A stretch of DNA of 64,000 nucleotides from contig NC_134539.1 of the NCBI RefSeq assembly GCF_050624435.1, positions 48,578,001 through 48,642,000 of the forward strand, written 5' to 3'. The notes beneath the pieces are model-generated. The model was not told the DNA's origin. It saw only the letters and a list, made by a program, of their open reading frames with translations, and made no database searches. The position numbers and the translations under genes are program-made. The DNA is from Tenrec ecaudatus. Its lineage: Eukaryota; Chordata; Mammalia; Afrosoricida; Tenrecidae. Each line of letters opens with the position of its first letter. Positions within the stretch are counted from its first letter, which is position 1. This document shows, piece after piece, positions 32,912 to 64,000 of this stretch.

Positions 32912-35305
32912 AATTCTTGACTATGTTGGTCATAATACTAGCTTCTACAGCTGTACCTACTGCTGCATCTCTAATATGCTGCCATTTAAAAATTTAATGT
33001 GTTTCTGCTTTTCTTGACTTTGAAAGTCAATTATAATTAAAATATTTCCATTTATGAATATGATTTACATATATATCATTGTAACTTGTACTGCCCGCAT
33101 AGGTACCCTGAAAGTGTACTATCTGCATAAAGTGTCCAAGTGTTACATCAGTGCATAGAAAGGAAGATCATGGGGACGGAATCTGTTGATACCAAGTCGA
33201 ACTGTTAGGTGTTTGTAGGTAGCGCTAGAAACAAAGTGCATGTGTGTACTGGTATTTCATTGCGACAGTATTATATATGATGCCATGGTTAAAAGTGAAT
33301 TGTACTTCTCCCCAAAATCTTAAATGCCCAAAAGAAAGAAAGATTCTGCGTCTGCTGTTTTTTAAATTTAGAAAGGAACATCTCACATTCTCTGTAGCTT
33401 CAAGTGGCTTGTGGGCACCACACTGGGTAGAGCGGAATTTAGAGTAAGCAGACCCAGCCGCAGACAGTGCACGCAACCACAATGCGTTCCCCATCAAAGC
33501 TTCCTTCCCATGCCGCCCCTCGTCCTGCCTGTTGTAGCTCTGCTCTCTGGAACAGGTGGCCTCCAGGAGCACTGAGGCAGGGAAAGAAGGAACACACAGC
33601 TTCCTTCCCCTCGTGGGTACCCAGGTTTTCCCTGTCAAGGGCTCCACAGCTCATGCGGGGCCACACCGTCACTCCAAAGCTTCCCTAGGCTCTGACCAAT
33701 TTGGGGCACTCCATGCATGAGCATACCCTGCTTGGGGCCTAGCGTGCAACAGAACACCTGCCGCCCAAACGTGCCTTCTTTGAGCTGCTTGGAGTCAGAC
33801 ACCCGCAGGGCATCTCTCCCTGCGGACAGCCTCCTTAGCTTGCTGCACTCCTCCCCCCATGCGAGCACTGTCTCCACGCTTCTCTGCTCTGTTCAAATGC
33901 CCTCACGCTGCCTGCATTCTTCACTCGGCCATAACTCTTGTGTCTGTGTATTTTTCAAGCATCGCTTATTATAGGGGAGCATCATCCACTGAAAGTTAAT
34001 TAAAGCTTTCACAGGGTTTCAAACTTTTAACAGTCACTAACATTAAAAAACAGTAATGGCACATTTATTGTATTGTGAAAGATAAATCACACTTAAGCAC
34101 AGACATGAAGACAATGGTTCTTTCTGTTCTTTAAGCAGTTTCATTTCACTAGCTCCCTCCGTCTCCGAAGGGAATGCTCTAACACATTTTATGGTGCTGG
34201 CTGGCCAGGGACCTGACCCATCATACAGGCCCCCGCTGTGGAGGTGATGGCCTGTGTGTGAGTGGTCCCGCGGGCCAGCAAAAGGAACCAAGTATCCAGA
34301 GCCCTGGAGACCAGATGCAGCCGAGTTCCAAATCCATTTTTCCCATAATAACTGAAAATGGATTAATGTGTTCTTGACCACCCAGTTTTTGCCCTAACTT
34401 TGCCTTTTTATACAAAACAGTACACAGACATTTCAAAGTAAATAAGCTCAGAGTTAAATAATATAATTTAAATAAGCGACACAACCTTAACAAAGTTTTA
34501 AACAGCTACAGTATGGCCAGCAGCCTGCCATGACTACTTTTATCTCCTCCGGCTGGGGAAGCGTGGTTGGAGGTATTGGCTGATCTCATTGGCTGAGTTT
34601 AGGCCCACCTGTATGATGCCAGGTGGTTGGGCACCCATGTGGACCTCCCACCTGGGTCTAGGTGGCTTGGTCTTAACATGCTCAGTTTGGATCTTTCCAT
34701 AGGTATCTATTAATGTGCCTGATTTCTTTCCAACCCCTTTGTTGTGGCCCTATGCAAGCACTGGGGAGACAACCCCTTAGTCGCTATTCTGGCTACTGAA
34801 CATCATCATAAGTAATAGGGAGAGCAATCGTATGGTTTCAATCAAATTCACTGATTTCTGTGGGAAGTAGCTGCGAGACACTGAGAACCAAGAAGGGAGT
34901 GGATGGGACAAATTCTCTGTGCTCATATTTAAGGAGTCCAGGAGGCCGAGACTGGTGGAGGGAGGCCTTCATGTATGTGCATGAGTTGGAGATGAATCTG
35001 TCACATTCTCTTAACTGAAAGCCATTCCCCACAATGTCCCATCAGAATGCCATAATGCCATCAAAATGTCCTGTAAGAAAGCCAAGGCTAAGATGCTGCT
35101 CACAAACCCATGGGTGCTACTAGACACTGGAAGGCTGTCTTCCTGAAGCTTGTCTGCCATCAGGAGCCATGAGACCACCACACCCTAAGGATGGCCCACT
35201 CCCTGCTGATAAGGATCATAGATTGCTGCCCTGGAGAAGAGTTCAGGAACACCTAAGGTCAAGCCAGCTCAGAGATGACCAGGGTTAAGCCACCATGCCA
35301 TCTAA
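32912..35305. other. Intergenic, no gene recognised
   Basis: 33.45-33.95 kb is relatively GC-rich with open frames on both strands but no recognised protein. 34.03-34.5 kb looks like a 3' UTR on the minus strand (AATAAA near 34070) without a recognised coding part; it could be a retrocopy of a UTR or simply chance. Confidence 0.35.
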
Positions 35306-35313
35306 CTCTAGAC

Positions 35314-35724
35314 CAGTGGTTCTCAACCTTCCTCATGCTGCAACCCTTTAATGCAGTTCCTCATGTGGTGGTGACCCCCCCCAACCATAACATTATTTTC
35401 ATTGCTACAAATTGAACATAATTAAAGCATAGTGATTAATCACAAAACAATACATAATTATATGTTGTGAAATATTTATTTCTAATTACAAATAAATGGC
35501 ATTTTGTCTTGAAGCGTGGTGTAGCATGGGTACAGTCTTCATGCCAAGTGCTCATACGTGGGCGTATCTGCATGTGGGCGGTCCCACTTGGAGACGGGTA
35601 GAGGAGCGGTGTCTCGGTTCCTAAGACCAGCGGGAATAGGTGTTGTCCAATAGTCTTAGGCAACCCCTGTGAATGGGTCATGTGACCCCCAAAGGGGTTG
35701 AGACCCACAGGTTGAGAACCACCG
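35314..35724 (+). mobile_element. SPIN hAT transposon, non-autonomous copy with both ends
   Basis: 411-bp element starting CAGTGGTTCTCAACCTTCC and ending GGTTGAGAACCACCG, with internal CAACCCTTTAATGCAGTTCC and ACCCCCAAAGGGGTTGAG segments of the SPIN family. Target duplication CTCTAGAC (35306-35313) / CTCTAGAT (35725-35732), 7 of 8 identical. The centre carries an AT-rich interior (AAATTGAACATAATTAAAGC) absent from the shorter copy at 61.5 kb. No transposase frame. Confidence 0.9.
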
Positions 35725-35973
35725 CTCTAGATCCTGCCACCTTGTTATGTATGTTCTTTCCTGTTGCCTGTATCCCCCTATCATGTCCCCTTCCTGCCAC
35801 GTATGTGTATGATGTGAGGATATAAGCCTGTGAGAGTTGCACTCACTCTCTTTCTTGATCCTGCCATCAGAAGAGGTGAGCCCTTGCATGTCTTGCCTGA
35901 TGTTTCTTTAATTTACCCTTCAATTACACACCTCCCCTTAAGACCCATTGCGGAGGCTGGTCCCCCACAAGTA

Positions 35974-36110
35974 CATTGATTGAGTACCTAATATATGCCA
36001 GGCACTGTGGTGATGTCTAAATTAAGCATACACTGTGTCTATGAAGGAGATTATCTTCACTTTACATGTGAAAAAGAAGTCCTAGGTCACAGAGGCAGCT
36101 GATCTTTTAG
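35974..36110 (-). repeat. MIR SINE fragment
   Basis: GAGTACCTAATATATGCCAGGCACTGTGG is the reversed MIR 3' core, followed by a CTTTACATGTGAAAAAGAAG and GGTCACAGAGGCAG match. It lies just 3' of PTGR1. Confidence 0.75.
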
Positions 36111-36227
36111 AAGTCAAAACAATCCTTAAAAAATTATTTCTAAAGTAAGTAAGGCAGCATACATCTTTACTAAGTGCTAAAAACAAATCCAAACTCCAAA
36201 TAGTCTCTGCATCCCATGTGCCCTTTT

Positions 36228-57991
<21,764 letters not shown>

Positions 57992-58029
57992 CTAATTACT
58001 GTGCGGTCCCGTGATTCTCACCAGTATCA

Positions 58030-58150
58030 TCAGCAACCATTACATTTATCTAGCATTTAGTACACTCTGTGTGGTTTTATCCTCATAACTTCCCTGATAG
58101 GATAGGCATCATTGCTTTTGCAATGAGGAAATTAAGAAATCCTTCCAAGG
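58030..58150 (-). repeat. MIR-like SINE
   Basis: TTTATCTAGCATTTAG, TTTTATCCTCATAAC and GCAATGAGGAAATTAAG match reversed MIR. Confidence 0.65.
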
Positions 58151-58154
58151 TTGT

Positions 58155-58201
58155 CCCCCCCGCCTCCCCCCCGCCCCCCCCCCCCCCCCCCCCCCCGCCC
58201 C
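58155..58201 (+). repeat. C-tract in PTGR1 intron 1
   Basis: Almost pure C run with single G and T interruptions. On the transcribed sense strand it is a G-tract. Confidence 0.95.
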
Positions 58202-58484
58202 GACATTGAATCAGAGTGCTAGCAGGCATCTAAGTCTTTCCAGTTTCACATCTCACGGGAAGCAAATCCTAACACGTTTCAAAAGGAAAGAGAGAGAGAG
58301 GTGTGTGTTACCCTGCTTCACCCCATTTTCAGGTGTGGTCTCTCTTGGGTTCCAAAGGGAAATCAAGTCCTGTATTTAATAGGATTTTAGGCAGCCGGCT
58401 AGATCTCCGGATGGCGCACAGTATTAAGCTCTGGACGAGCCCAAAAGTTAGCGATTGAAACTCATCCCAGGGGGCCTGGGAAGC

Positions 58485-58507
58485 GGGGGGGGGGGGGGGG
58501 GCGGGGG
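58485..58507 (+). repeat. G-tract in PTGR1 intron 1
   Basis: About 22 bp nearly pure G, opposite in polarity to the C-tract 285 bp away. Confidence 0.95.
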
Positions 58508-58879
58508 TGTCATTCCCAGTAAGGAAGATAAGCATGGGTGGCTGGTGCTTACCTACTCATCTGTGGAGTAAGTGCGGCCAACCTTGCTCAGTCGTCACCG
58601 CCAGAGGTGGTAAATTTGAACAGAGGCTTTGATTCAAAGTGTTCGCTACAGCTTGGTAAATAAGCACAAGTAAGCCCGTGCTTAGCCCCACTTGTTGCAT
58701 AATCGGACACTGCTCGCTCAGAACACGAGACCTGATGACTCGTCTCCTAACGCCTGGAAAGCCCTTGAAAGCAGTTCTCAGCAGATTAGGACTTGCCACG
58801 TCCATGCTGCTTCGACAGCGCTTCTCCCCAGCGGGGCGACCCCACCAGTCAATCCGCTGCAAACAAGTGCCCGGAAAGG

Positions 58880-59800
58880 GGGCCCTTCCATAGTGCCAGC
58901 GGCGCTGTCCCGGGCGGCACCATCTGGGGCCCCGCTCATTGTTCTAGGCCCGCTTTCCCCCAAAATGGCAACCGCTGCGAACTCCGGACTCTGCAAATCC
59001 AGAAAGTCCAGTTCCGGGAGGGTCCTCCGGGCCGGTCCTCCGGGCCAGGGGCAGGGACCTCGGGCGACGCTGGCTCCCGTCCCGCAGCAGTCCCTCGGAG
59101 GACCACGACCCTGCTGGGGTGCTGCTTCCCCTACGCGCTGCGCCCCAGGGGTCCCCAGCCGCGCCCGGCGCCCCCTTCCCGCGCGCTCGGGGACTGCCTT
59201 CCACCTTGACCCCGAGGGCAGGGCGGATGGCACCCAGAGCATCCCGCACCACCAGCGAGCCCGTGCCCAAGCTCCTCCGTCCGCGGTTGGGGGGACTAGA
59301 CTCTCCGCGGGGCAAACAAAGCCCCACAACCAGCTGGCGGCGGCGGCGGTACTTACTCTGGAGAGTGCGGGGAGAGGCAGCGGGACGGCGCCGCGGGGAG
59401 GACGCGGGAATTTATGTCCCGGGGAGGGTGGGGCTGCGCGCAGGGCGGGGTGCTCGGGCAAGGTGCACGCCCGGCCCCGGAGGCGCGGGCGGGACCCTCT
59501 GGGCTCCAGGGACAGCTGGTGGCGGGCGGAGAGGGTGCTTCGCCTCGGAGCTTTGGCCAGGACTGCGGTAGGTGGGTGTGCCCGCCCCTCGGCGCCCGCA
59601 ACGGGACCCCGCGGGGAAGAAAGTCTCGGTTTCGAAGGAGCCCTGCACCCACCGCTCAAGCAGGGAGCTCGAAGGCTGGAGGCCCGGGGGGTTCACCGGC
59701 CAGGTGTTCGTCGGGTCCGGGATCCTCTGCTCCCCGCAGTTTGCTGCATCCACAACCTACACCCAGGTGCCAGGATGCGGGCCTCCGCCTACACCCCAGT
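58880..59800. promoter_or_regulatory. PTGR1: CpG island promoter of PTGR1
   Basis: CpG-dense, GC-rich block around exon 1, with GC boxes and a (CGG)n-like run at 59337-59349. Long open frames on both strands across it are composition artefacts. Confidence 0.8.
59357..59385 (-). other. PTGR1: PTGR1 non-coding exon 1 (approximate)
   Basis: Donor CAGA|GTAAGT at 59357/59356 inside the CpG island upstream of the first coding exon. The 5' limit is estimated from a TATA-like CATAAATT at 59416-59409, which would place the start about 25-30 bp downstream. Exon length is therefore inferred. Confidence 0.55.
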
Positions 59801-59946
59801 GGGTCCACACTGGTCTTTCAAGAGCCAATGCAAGGGGTTCCCTCCTGTGTGACTCCTTCCCGGACTCCCCCAGCCCTGAGCCCAATCTTTGGCAGCTTTG
59901 TAATACAAATACCATGAAAATATCGACACAACGCAAAGATATATAA

Positions 59947-60589
59947 AGAACTTAAAGTGGCCCTCTGAGCTCCCTTAGCCCCCTCCTTGAGCAGGCGTGT
60001 GAGTAAGTATCTCAGGTCCGAACAGCCTTCAGCCCTGATGGGTTTATGTCTAAAGGCTGGACTCCCAACTGTGAGCAAGTTGAACCAAACAGGGTGTGCT
60101 TTGTAATTTTAATTTTATTTTTAAGCAAAAGGGAAGAAAATTATTGGAGCCCTTACGGGAAACCCTAGAGGGACCCAGCATACCCAACTGTGTAGGCATG
60201 CCCAACAAAGGGTTACACTGTTCGCTGTACTCCTACGTCCAGGGGGACTCCCCTTGAGCTGAGGGTGTGCTTTTTTCATGGATTAGGTTGGATTCTATGA
60301 AAGGGTTAACTTTTTTGGAAAGGGTTAACTTTTAAACAGTCTCAGCTAAGTAAATGCCAATTGTGTAAGTTTCAACGGCTTAAATCTGATATTTGGTAGA
60401 TTGCTTTGCAAAAATGTGGTGGCAGTGAACTCTCCCTCCTCTTCCCTAAAGCCAGTATCTAGACTGCTCTTGTCCTTTTTTACTTTTTGCCAATCCAGGC
60501 AATGCAAATGATCTTCCACACACACCCTTTCCCCAAACTCTTCAAGATCGGAGACAGGACTTTGCTCATATTTGTACCCACAATGTGTC
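59947..60589. other. Upstream of PTGR1, nothing recognised
   Basis: No gene or named repeat. A short direct repeat AAAGGGTTAACTTTT occurs at about 60300-60333. Confidence 0.45.
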
Positions 60590-60797
60590 CTTGATCCTGG
60601 TGGCGTTGGAGTTACTTGTTGGGTTGCTGACAATAAGGTCAGCAGTTCGAAACCACCAGCTGCTCCACGGGATGGAAGATGAGGCTTTCAACTCTCCTAA
60701 AGAGTGACAGTCCTGGAAGCCCACAGGGGCAGTTCTACCCTGTCCTCTAGGGTCGCTGTGAGTTGAAATCAACTCGATTCAGTGAGTGTGGGTTTTG
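60590..60797 (+). repeat. AfroSINE
   Basis: Nearly full length: CCTGGTGGCGTTGGAGTTAC, GTTGCTGACAATAAGGTCAGC, AGTTCGAAACCACCAGCTGC (B-box), ACAGGGGCAGTTCTACCC, AGGGTCGCTGTGAGTTG. Confidence 0.9.
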
Positions 60798-60799
60798 TG

Positions 60800-61515
60800 T
60801 TCTTGGTCATGAAATCATTGGACCCTGATTTTCACAATCAAACTGCCTTTCCCTCTGATGTGTGAACCAAATGGTATTGACAGAACCAAACCACTCTGTG
60901 GTGACCAGTTGGCACCTTTTATCCAGACCTTCGCCCGAATCCACAGCTTTGCGCCCCTCACATTCTGAATAAAATCTAAAGAAGTGGAGAACCCCGCCTG
61001 TGATTTGTGAGCAAGATGGCAGCCATTTTCATTGGAATCCGCCACGCTTCTGTACCTCAAGTTGGTGTGCTTAAACCGTTTCCAAAAGGTACACATAAAA
61101 GTTTGGAATGTGGGTTCATCTGGAATGCGGATATCATGATAACAAGTTATAGAACTCTTTTTATGTACTTGTTATATTTTATAAGGATTTTTTGTAGCCT
61201 GCTATGTAGTTTAAGAATTACGTTAATACTAACAAGTACAAGAAGAAGGAAATGCTCTAAAATGGACTGTGGTGAATTCTATGATATGTGAATTATATGT
61301 CAATAATACTGTTACAATTGTTTTAAAATTATGATATACCATTGTTTGTAATAAGGGATTGATGTTATTAGAGAAAGTAATATAAACGTTGCTTGGGAAC
61401 TGAAATGTATTGAGCGCTCACTAAACAGTTTGGTTCTGACGGACACTCTGTTGACTCACCTCATAATAAAACTCTTCTCCTGTTTCACTTGCAGTAGCTA
61501 TTAATTAGGGTCATT
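60800..61515. other. Upstream intergenic, nothing recognised
   Basis: AT-rich, no feature supported. Confidence 0.4.
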
Positions 61516-61524
61516 GCTCTAGAG

Positions 61525-61719
61525 CATTGATTCTCAATCTTCCTAATGCCGTCGCCATTTAATATAGTTCTCATGTTGTGGTGACCCCCCCAACCATAAA
61601 ATTATTTTCATTGCTACTTCATCACTGTTGTTTTGTTACTGTTTTGAATGGTGGGTGACCCCTGTGAAAGGACCATTTGACTCCCAAAGGGGTCACGACC
61701 CACAGGTTGAGAACCACTA
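61525..61719 (+). mobile_element. SPIN hAT transposon, short non-autonomous copy
   Basis: 195-bp element from CATTGATTCTCAATCTTCC to GGTTGAGAACCACTA with internal GTTGTGGTGACCCCCCC and ACCCCTGTGAAAGGACC. Exact 8-bp target duplication CTCTAGAG at 61517-61524 and 61720-61727. Typical SPIN MITE. Confidence 0.93.
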
Positions 61720-61884
61720 CTCTAGAGTATGGCCCCAATACTTGGAATTACACCATCACTTCTCCCCTATCATCTCAAGAGACAGACAAAGGATTCTATC
61801 ACAACCCAACTCCATGGACACAAGACACCCTGTCCTCTTTTTATTTGGCCCTAATGGTACAATGATGGCTCTCGCCCCAAGATG

Positions 61885-62082
61885 TAGGGTTCCTGGTGGC
61901 CTAGTGGGTTGCAGGTTGAGCTGCTAACAAGGGCAGCAACCTGAGACCACCAGTTGCTCTGCAGGAGAAAGTTGAGGTACTCCCCCAAAGATCTAGTTTC
62001 AGAAAGCCACAGGGGCTGTCCTGCTCTGCCCTATAGGATGGCTGTAAGTTGGAACTGACACCTAGCAGTGAGCTTTTTTGTT
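61885..62082 (+). repeat. AfroSINE
   Basis: GGGTTCCTGGTGGCCTAGTGG, GAGCTGCTAACAAGG, GAGACCACCAGTTGC, AAGCCACAGGGGC, GCCCTATAGGATGGC. Confidence 0.88.
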
Positions 62083-62087
62083 GTTGA

Positions 62088-62207
62088 GTGCTGATGCTGT
62101 CGGTGAGGACTGCTGGGATGCTAACCACAATGCCAGAGGTTCAAACCTACTGAACTCTCTGAGGGAGAAAGATGAGGCTGTCTGCTCCCCTAAAGATTTA
62201 CAGTCTC
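62088..62207 (+). repeat. AfroSINE, left part (split)
   Basis: GACTGCTGGGATGCTAACC, GAGGTTCAAACC, GGGAGAAAGATGAGGCTGTC, AAAGATTTACAGTCTC. Interrupted by an insertion and resumed at 62845. Confidence 0.85.
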
Positions 62208-62844
62208 TAAATCCAGTGTTCCGGGATGCGAATGCAGCATGCCGTCATGAAGAGGGGAGCCAGTGAAGGGGCCTGAGGGCTCGGCCCCCATACTAACTAC
62301 GTGGACAACTGCCCCTTCCCCCAAAAGAATTTACTTTAGAGGACAGCACTGAAGCTGCAGCTAGGGGAGAGGGACATGTCTGATCAGAGCACACGGGAGC
62401 AAATGAAGAGGGAGGAAGAGAGAGTGGAGCACATCTTGGCCCACCAAGCCTGGAGGACAATATCCCCACTCTGAACAGCCAATGCACAGAGTGGACCATA
62501 TGGCTAATCCCACTATGAGACATGCCATCCCTCCCTGGCCCAGGGACAGGGACAAAACTAAGGGGGACAAAACTGGAGACTCAGTGTTGGAATTGGCCTG
62601 GTCTGACCCCGGGACACCAAGGCAAAACACTAAAGGTGTGCGGCAGAGCAACCATGGGAGCTCCCGAGGAAGTACAAAGGATGACTCTGGGGCCGGAGCG
62701 TGGCACCTAATTGGGCTTGACTGGAGGACACACCTAGAGGTCAAAAATCAGACCTCAATCTATTTACAGTTTTTTCTTCCTTTTTTTAACTTTTTCTGTT
62801 TTTTTTTAATTAAAAAAAAAAGATTTTTTTTCTGGGTCAAAAAA
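62208..62844 (+). mobile_element. Polyadenylated retro-insertion of unknown family
   Basis: 637 bp inserted in an AfroSINE, flanked by an exact 16-bp duplication AAAGATTTACAGTCTC (62192-62207, 62845-62860). It ends in a T-rich stretch followed by an A-tail, so it was placed by L1-type machinery in plus direction. No intact frame and no recognised protein. It could be an internal or 5' part of the local L1 family, another LINE, or a retrocopy of a non-coding RNA. Confidence 0.75.
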
Positions 62845-62925
62845 AAAGATTTACAGTCTCAGAAACCCTATGTAGGTCCACTTTGAGTTAGAATTGGCTC
62901 AATGGCAGTGAGTTTGGGTTTGAGT
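62845..62925 (+). repeat. AfroSINE, right part (split)
   Basis: Resumes with AAAGATTTACAGTCTCAGAAACCC and ends CAATGGCAGTGAGTTTGGG. Confidence 0.85.
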
Positions 62926-63592
62926 GGCGATATCTATTTACAACATGTTCCTTCCCTTTGGGGAGACAGAGGGTTATGGTTTCCTGTGTTCGCTAACTGA
63001 ATCATTGTGAGGTAACCAAAGTAGCAAGCATGCACAATTGATGGCAGACAGCCAAATGTGAGATGTTTGACAAGCGTTGACCGTGCCTGGCAATTCTCCT
63101 TCTACTCTGCATCTTGACGCATACCCCACCTCTGTTCAAGGTGAACAGTGGGCTCAGTTACAGGACTCCGCTTCCCCAGCTCCTGTGGGACCTAGGGGCC
63201 AGGTTTGTGACATGGTTCTGGCCAATAGGATGTTGACAGAAATTGAAAGAACCATTTCATAATCCTGTCCCCTAGTCCATGAGAGCTTTTTACATGACAA
63301 AAAAATGCTGTTTGTGTTTTATTTCCCTCCCCCCCCCTTTCTGGTTTATCACACAACTGAATGCAGTCCCTTCTCTTACATAAATGGCCTAGGATCACCC
63401 TGTGCTTCCATGCTCCCTTGGTGAGAATTTATCAAGTTCACGTTTCTTCCAGATGAAACCGAGACGTCTTGGGAATTGGTCGAGCAGCCTCCTTTGCCTA
63501 TGGAGTGAGGTTCTTAGTTAGGACATGGAGAGTAGCTTTCAGGGAAATCACTGCCAAGTCCACGGCACTGGGAAGATTCAGTGGGATACAGG
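62926..63592. other. Intergenic, nothing recognised
   Basis: Includes a short C-run (63328-63338). No gene or named repeat. Confidence 0.4.
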
Positions 63593-64000
63593 CAGTGGTG
63601 AGGTTTAGCCGGTTGGCACCGATTTGGAAGAACCAATCAATACCTAATTTTGTATTGGTTTAGGTAAACTGGTTGTTAAAACGGCACTTTTAATCAGGAT
63701 GCTCTCTACAGTGGGCAGGTGGGCAGCCTCCCAATGTGGAGATCACAAATTTACATTCCTTACTCTTTTTCAATGTCCGTCTGTGCAACGGCGCATTCTG
63801 AGCACCCACAGTAATGGTCACTCTGTCCATAGGTATGAAAAATTAGATGGAACTGTGCTTATAACTTATTTACTCCATTTGTAAACTCATTATACTTTTG
63901 ATAAAGCATGCACTCTTATTCCATGGCATCTTCCTTCAGTAGACAAACATTGGATGTAAAGAGAAACAGTGTCGAACAACCAAAAGGCGACACGCCGTCA
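63593..64000 (+). repeat. Unnamed repeat (hAT-like family A), cut by window end
   Basis: Starts CAGTGGTGAGGTTTAGCC and follows the 18.25 kb copy through TTGGCACCGATTTGG, ACATTCCTTACTC, GGCGCATTCTGAGCACCC and AAAAATTAGATGGAAC up to the edge. Confidence 0.5.

Noticed and set aside
33225-33877. Overlapping 140- and 80-codon open frames in a GC-richer patch
   Set aside because: No similarity recognised, open on both strands, no promoter or splice context.
34030-34500. Minus-strand 3' UTR of an unknown gene
   Set aside because: AATAAA and UTR-like look only; no upstream coding exon or tail could be identified.
58692-59852. 386-codon open frame over the PTGR1 island, and a 293-codon frame on the opposite strand
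   Set aside because: Both are CpG-island artefacts; neither has recognisable domains, and the region carries the PTGR1 first exon.
60590-60680. tRNA gene
   Set aside because: The A/B-box-like sequence belongs to the head of an AfroSINE; no cloverleaf with intact acceptor stem.

Overview
This is mammalian nuclear DNA. Exons with GT/AG borders, CpG-island promoters and dense interspersed repeats rule out a prokaryote or virus. Copies of the tRNA-derived AfroSINE and of BovB-type RTE elements point to Afrotheria. Three copies of the hAT element SPIN, known among afrotherians from tenrecs, together with many near-identical L1 3' ends, make a tenrec (Echinops telfairi or a close relative) the best guess. 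The species call is inference.

Genes: the window matches human 9q31.3. At the left edge, coding exon 1 of ECPAS (KIAA0368/ECM29) lies on the minus strand in a CpG island (about 1.54-3.18 kb); the rest of that gene lies off the window. From about 59.4 kb down to 36.2 kb, also on the minus strand, is a complete PTGR1 gene (prostaglandin reductase 1 / leukotriene B4 12-hydroxydehydrogenase). It has one non-coding first exon in a second CpG island and nine coding exons. All exons were placed by hand; they sum to 990 nt, i.e. 329 codons plus stop, with consistent splice phases. The only other gene-derived sequence recognised is a frameshifted ATP5MF retropseudogene at 31.7-32.1 kb. No zinc-finger gene lies between ECPAS and PTGR1, where human has ZNF483.

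Repeat landscape: 4.2-7.5 kb is a cluster of tenrec-type L1 3' ends. 11.6-12.5 kb holds older L1 plus a truncated SPIN. 13.4-15.9 kb holds an unclassified repeat split by a solo LTR with an exact 6-bp target duplication. 15.9-17.0 kb is a minisatellite that switches strand half way. 19.2-22.8 kb is a stack of dead elements: an RTE with an L1 inside it, a mariner transposase piece and a hAT-like transposase remnant. 26.5-26.8 kb is a TA-flanked short DNA transposon. Two intact-ended SPIN copies lie at 35.3 and 61.5 kb, both in TCTAGA targets. PTGR1 introns are full of AfroSINEs, mostly in the sense direction of the gene, plus an old L1, an MLT1-like LTR and RTE pieces. At 62.2-62.8 kb a polyadenylated insertion of unknown family splits an AfroSINE.

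I found no novel multi-gene system. The most interesting content is the horizontally acquired DNA transposons, the strand-switching minisatellite, the apparent absence of ZNF483, and a few repeat families that I could not name.
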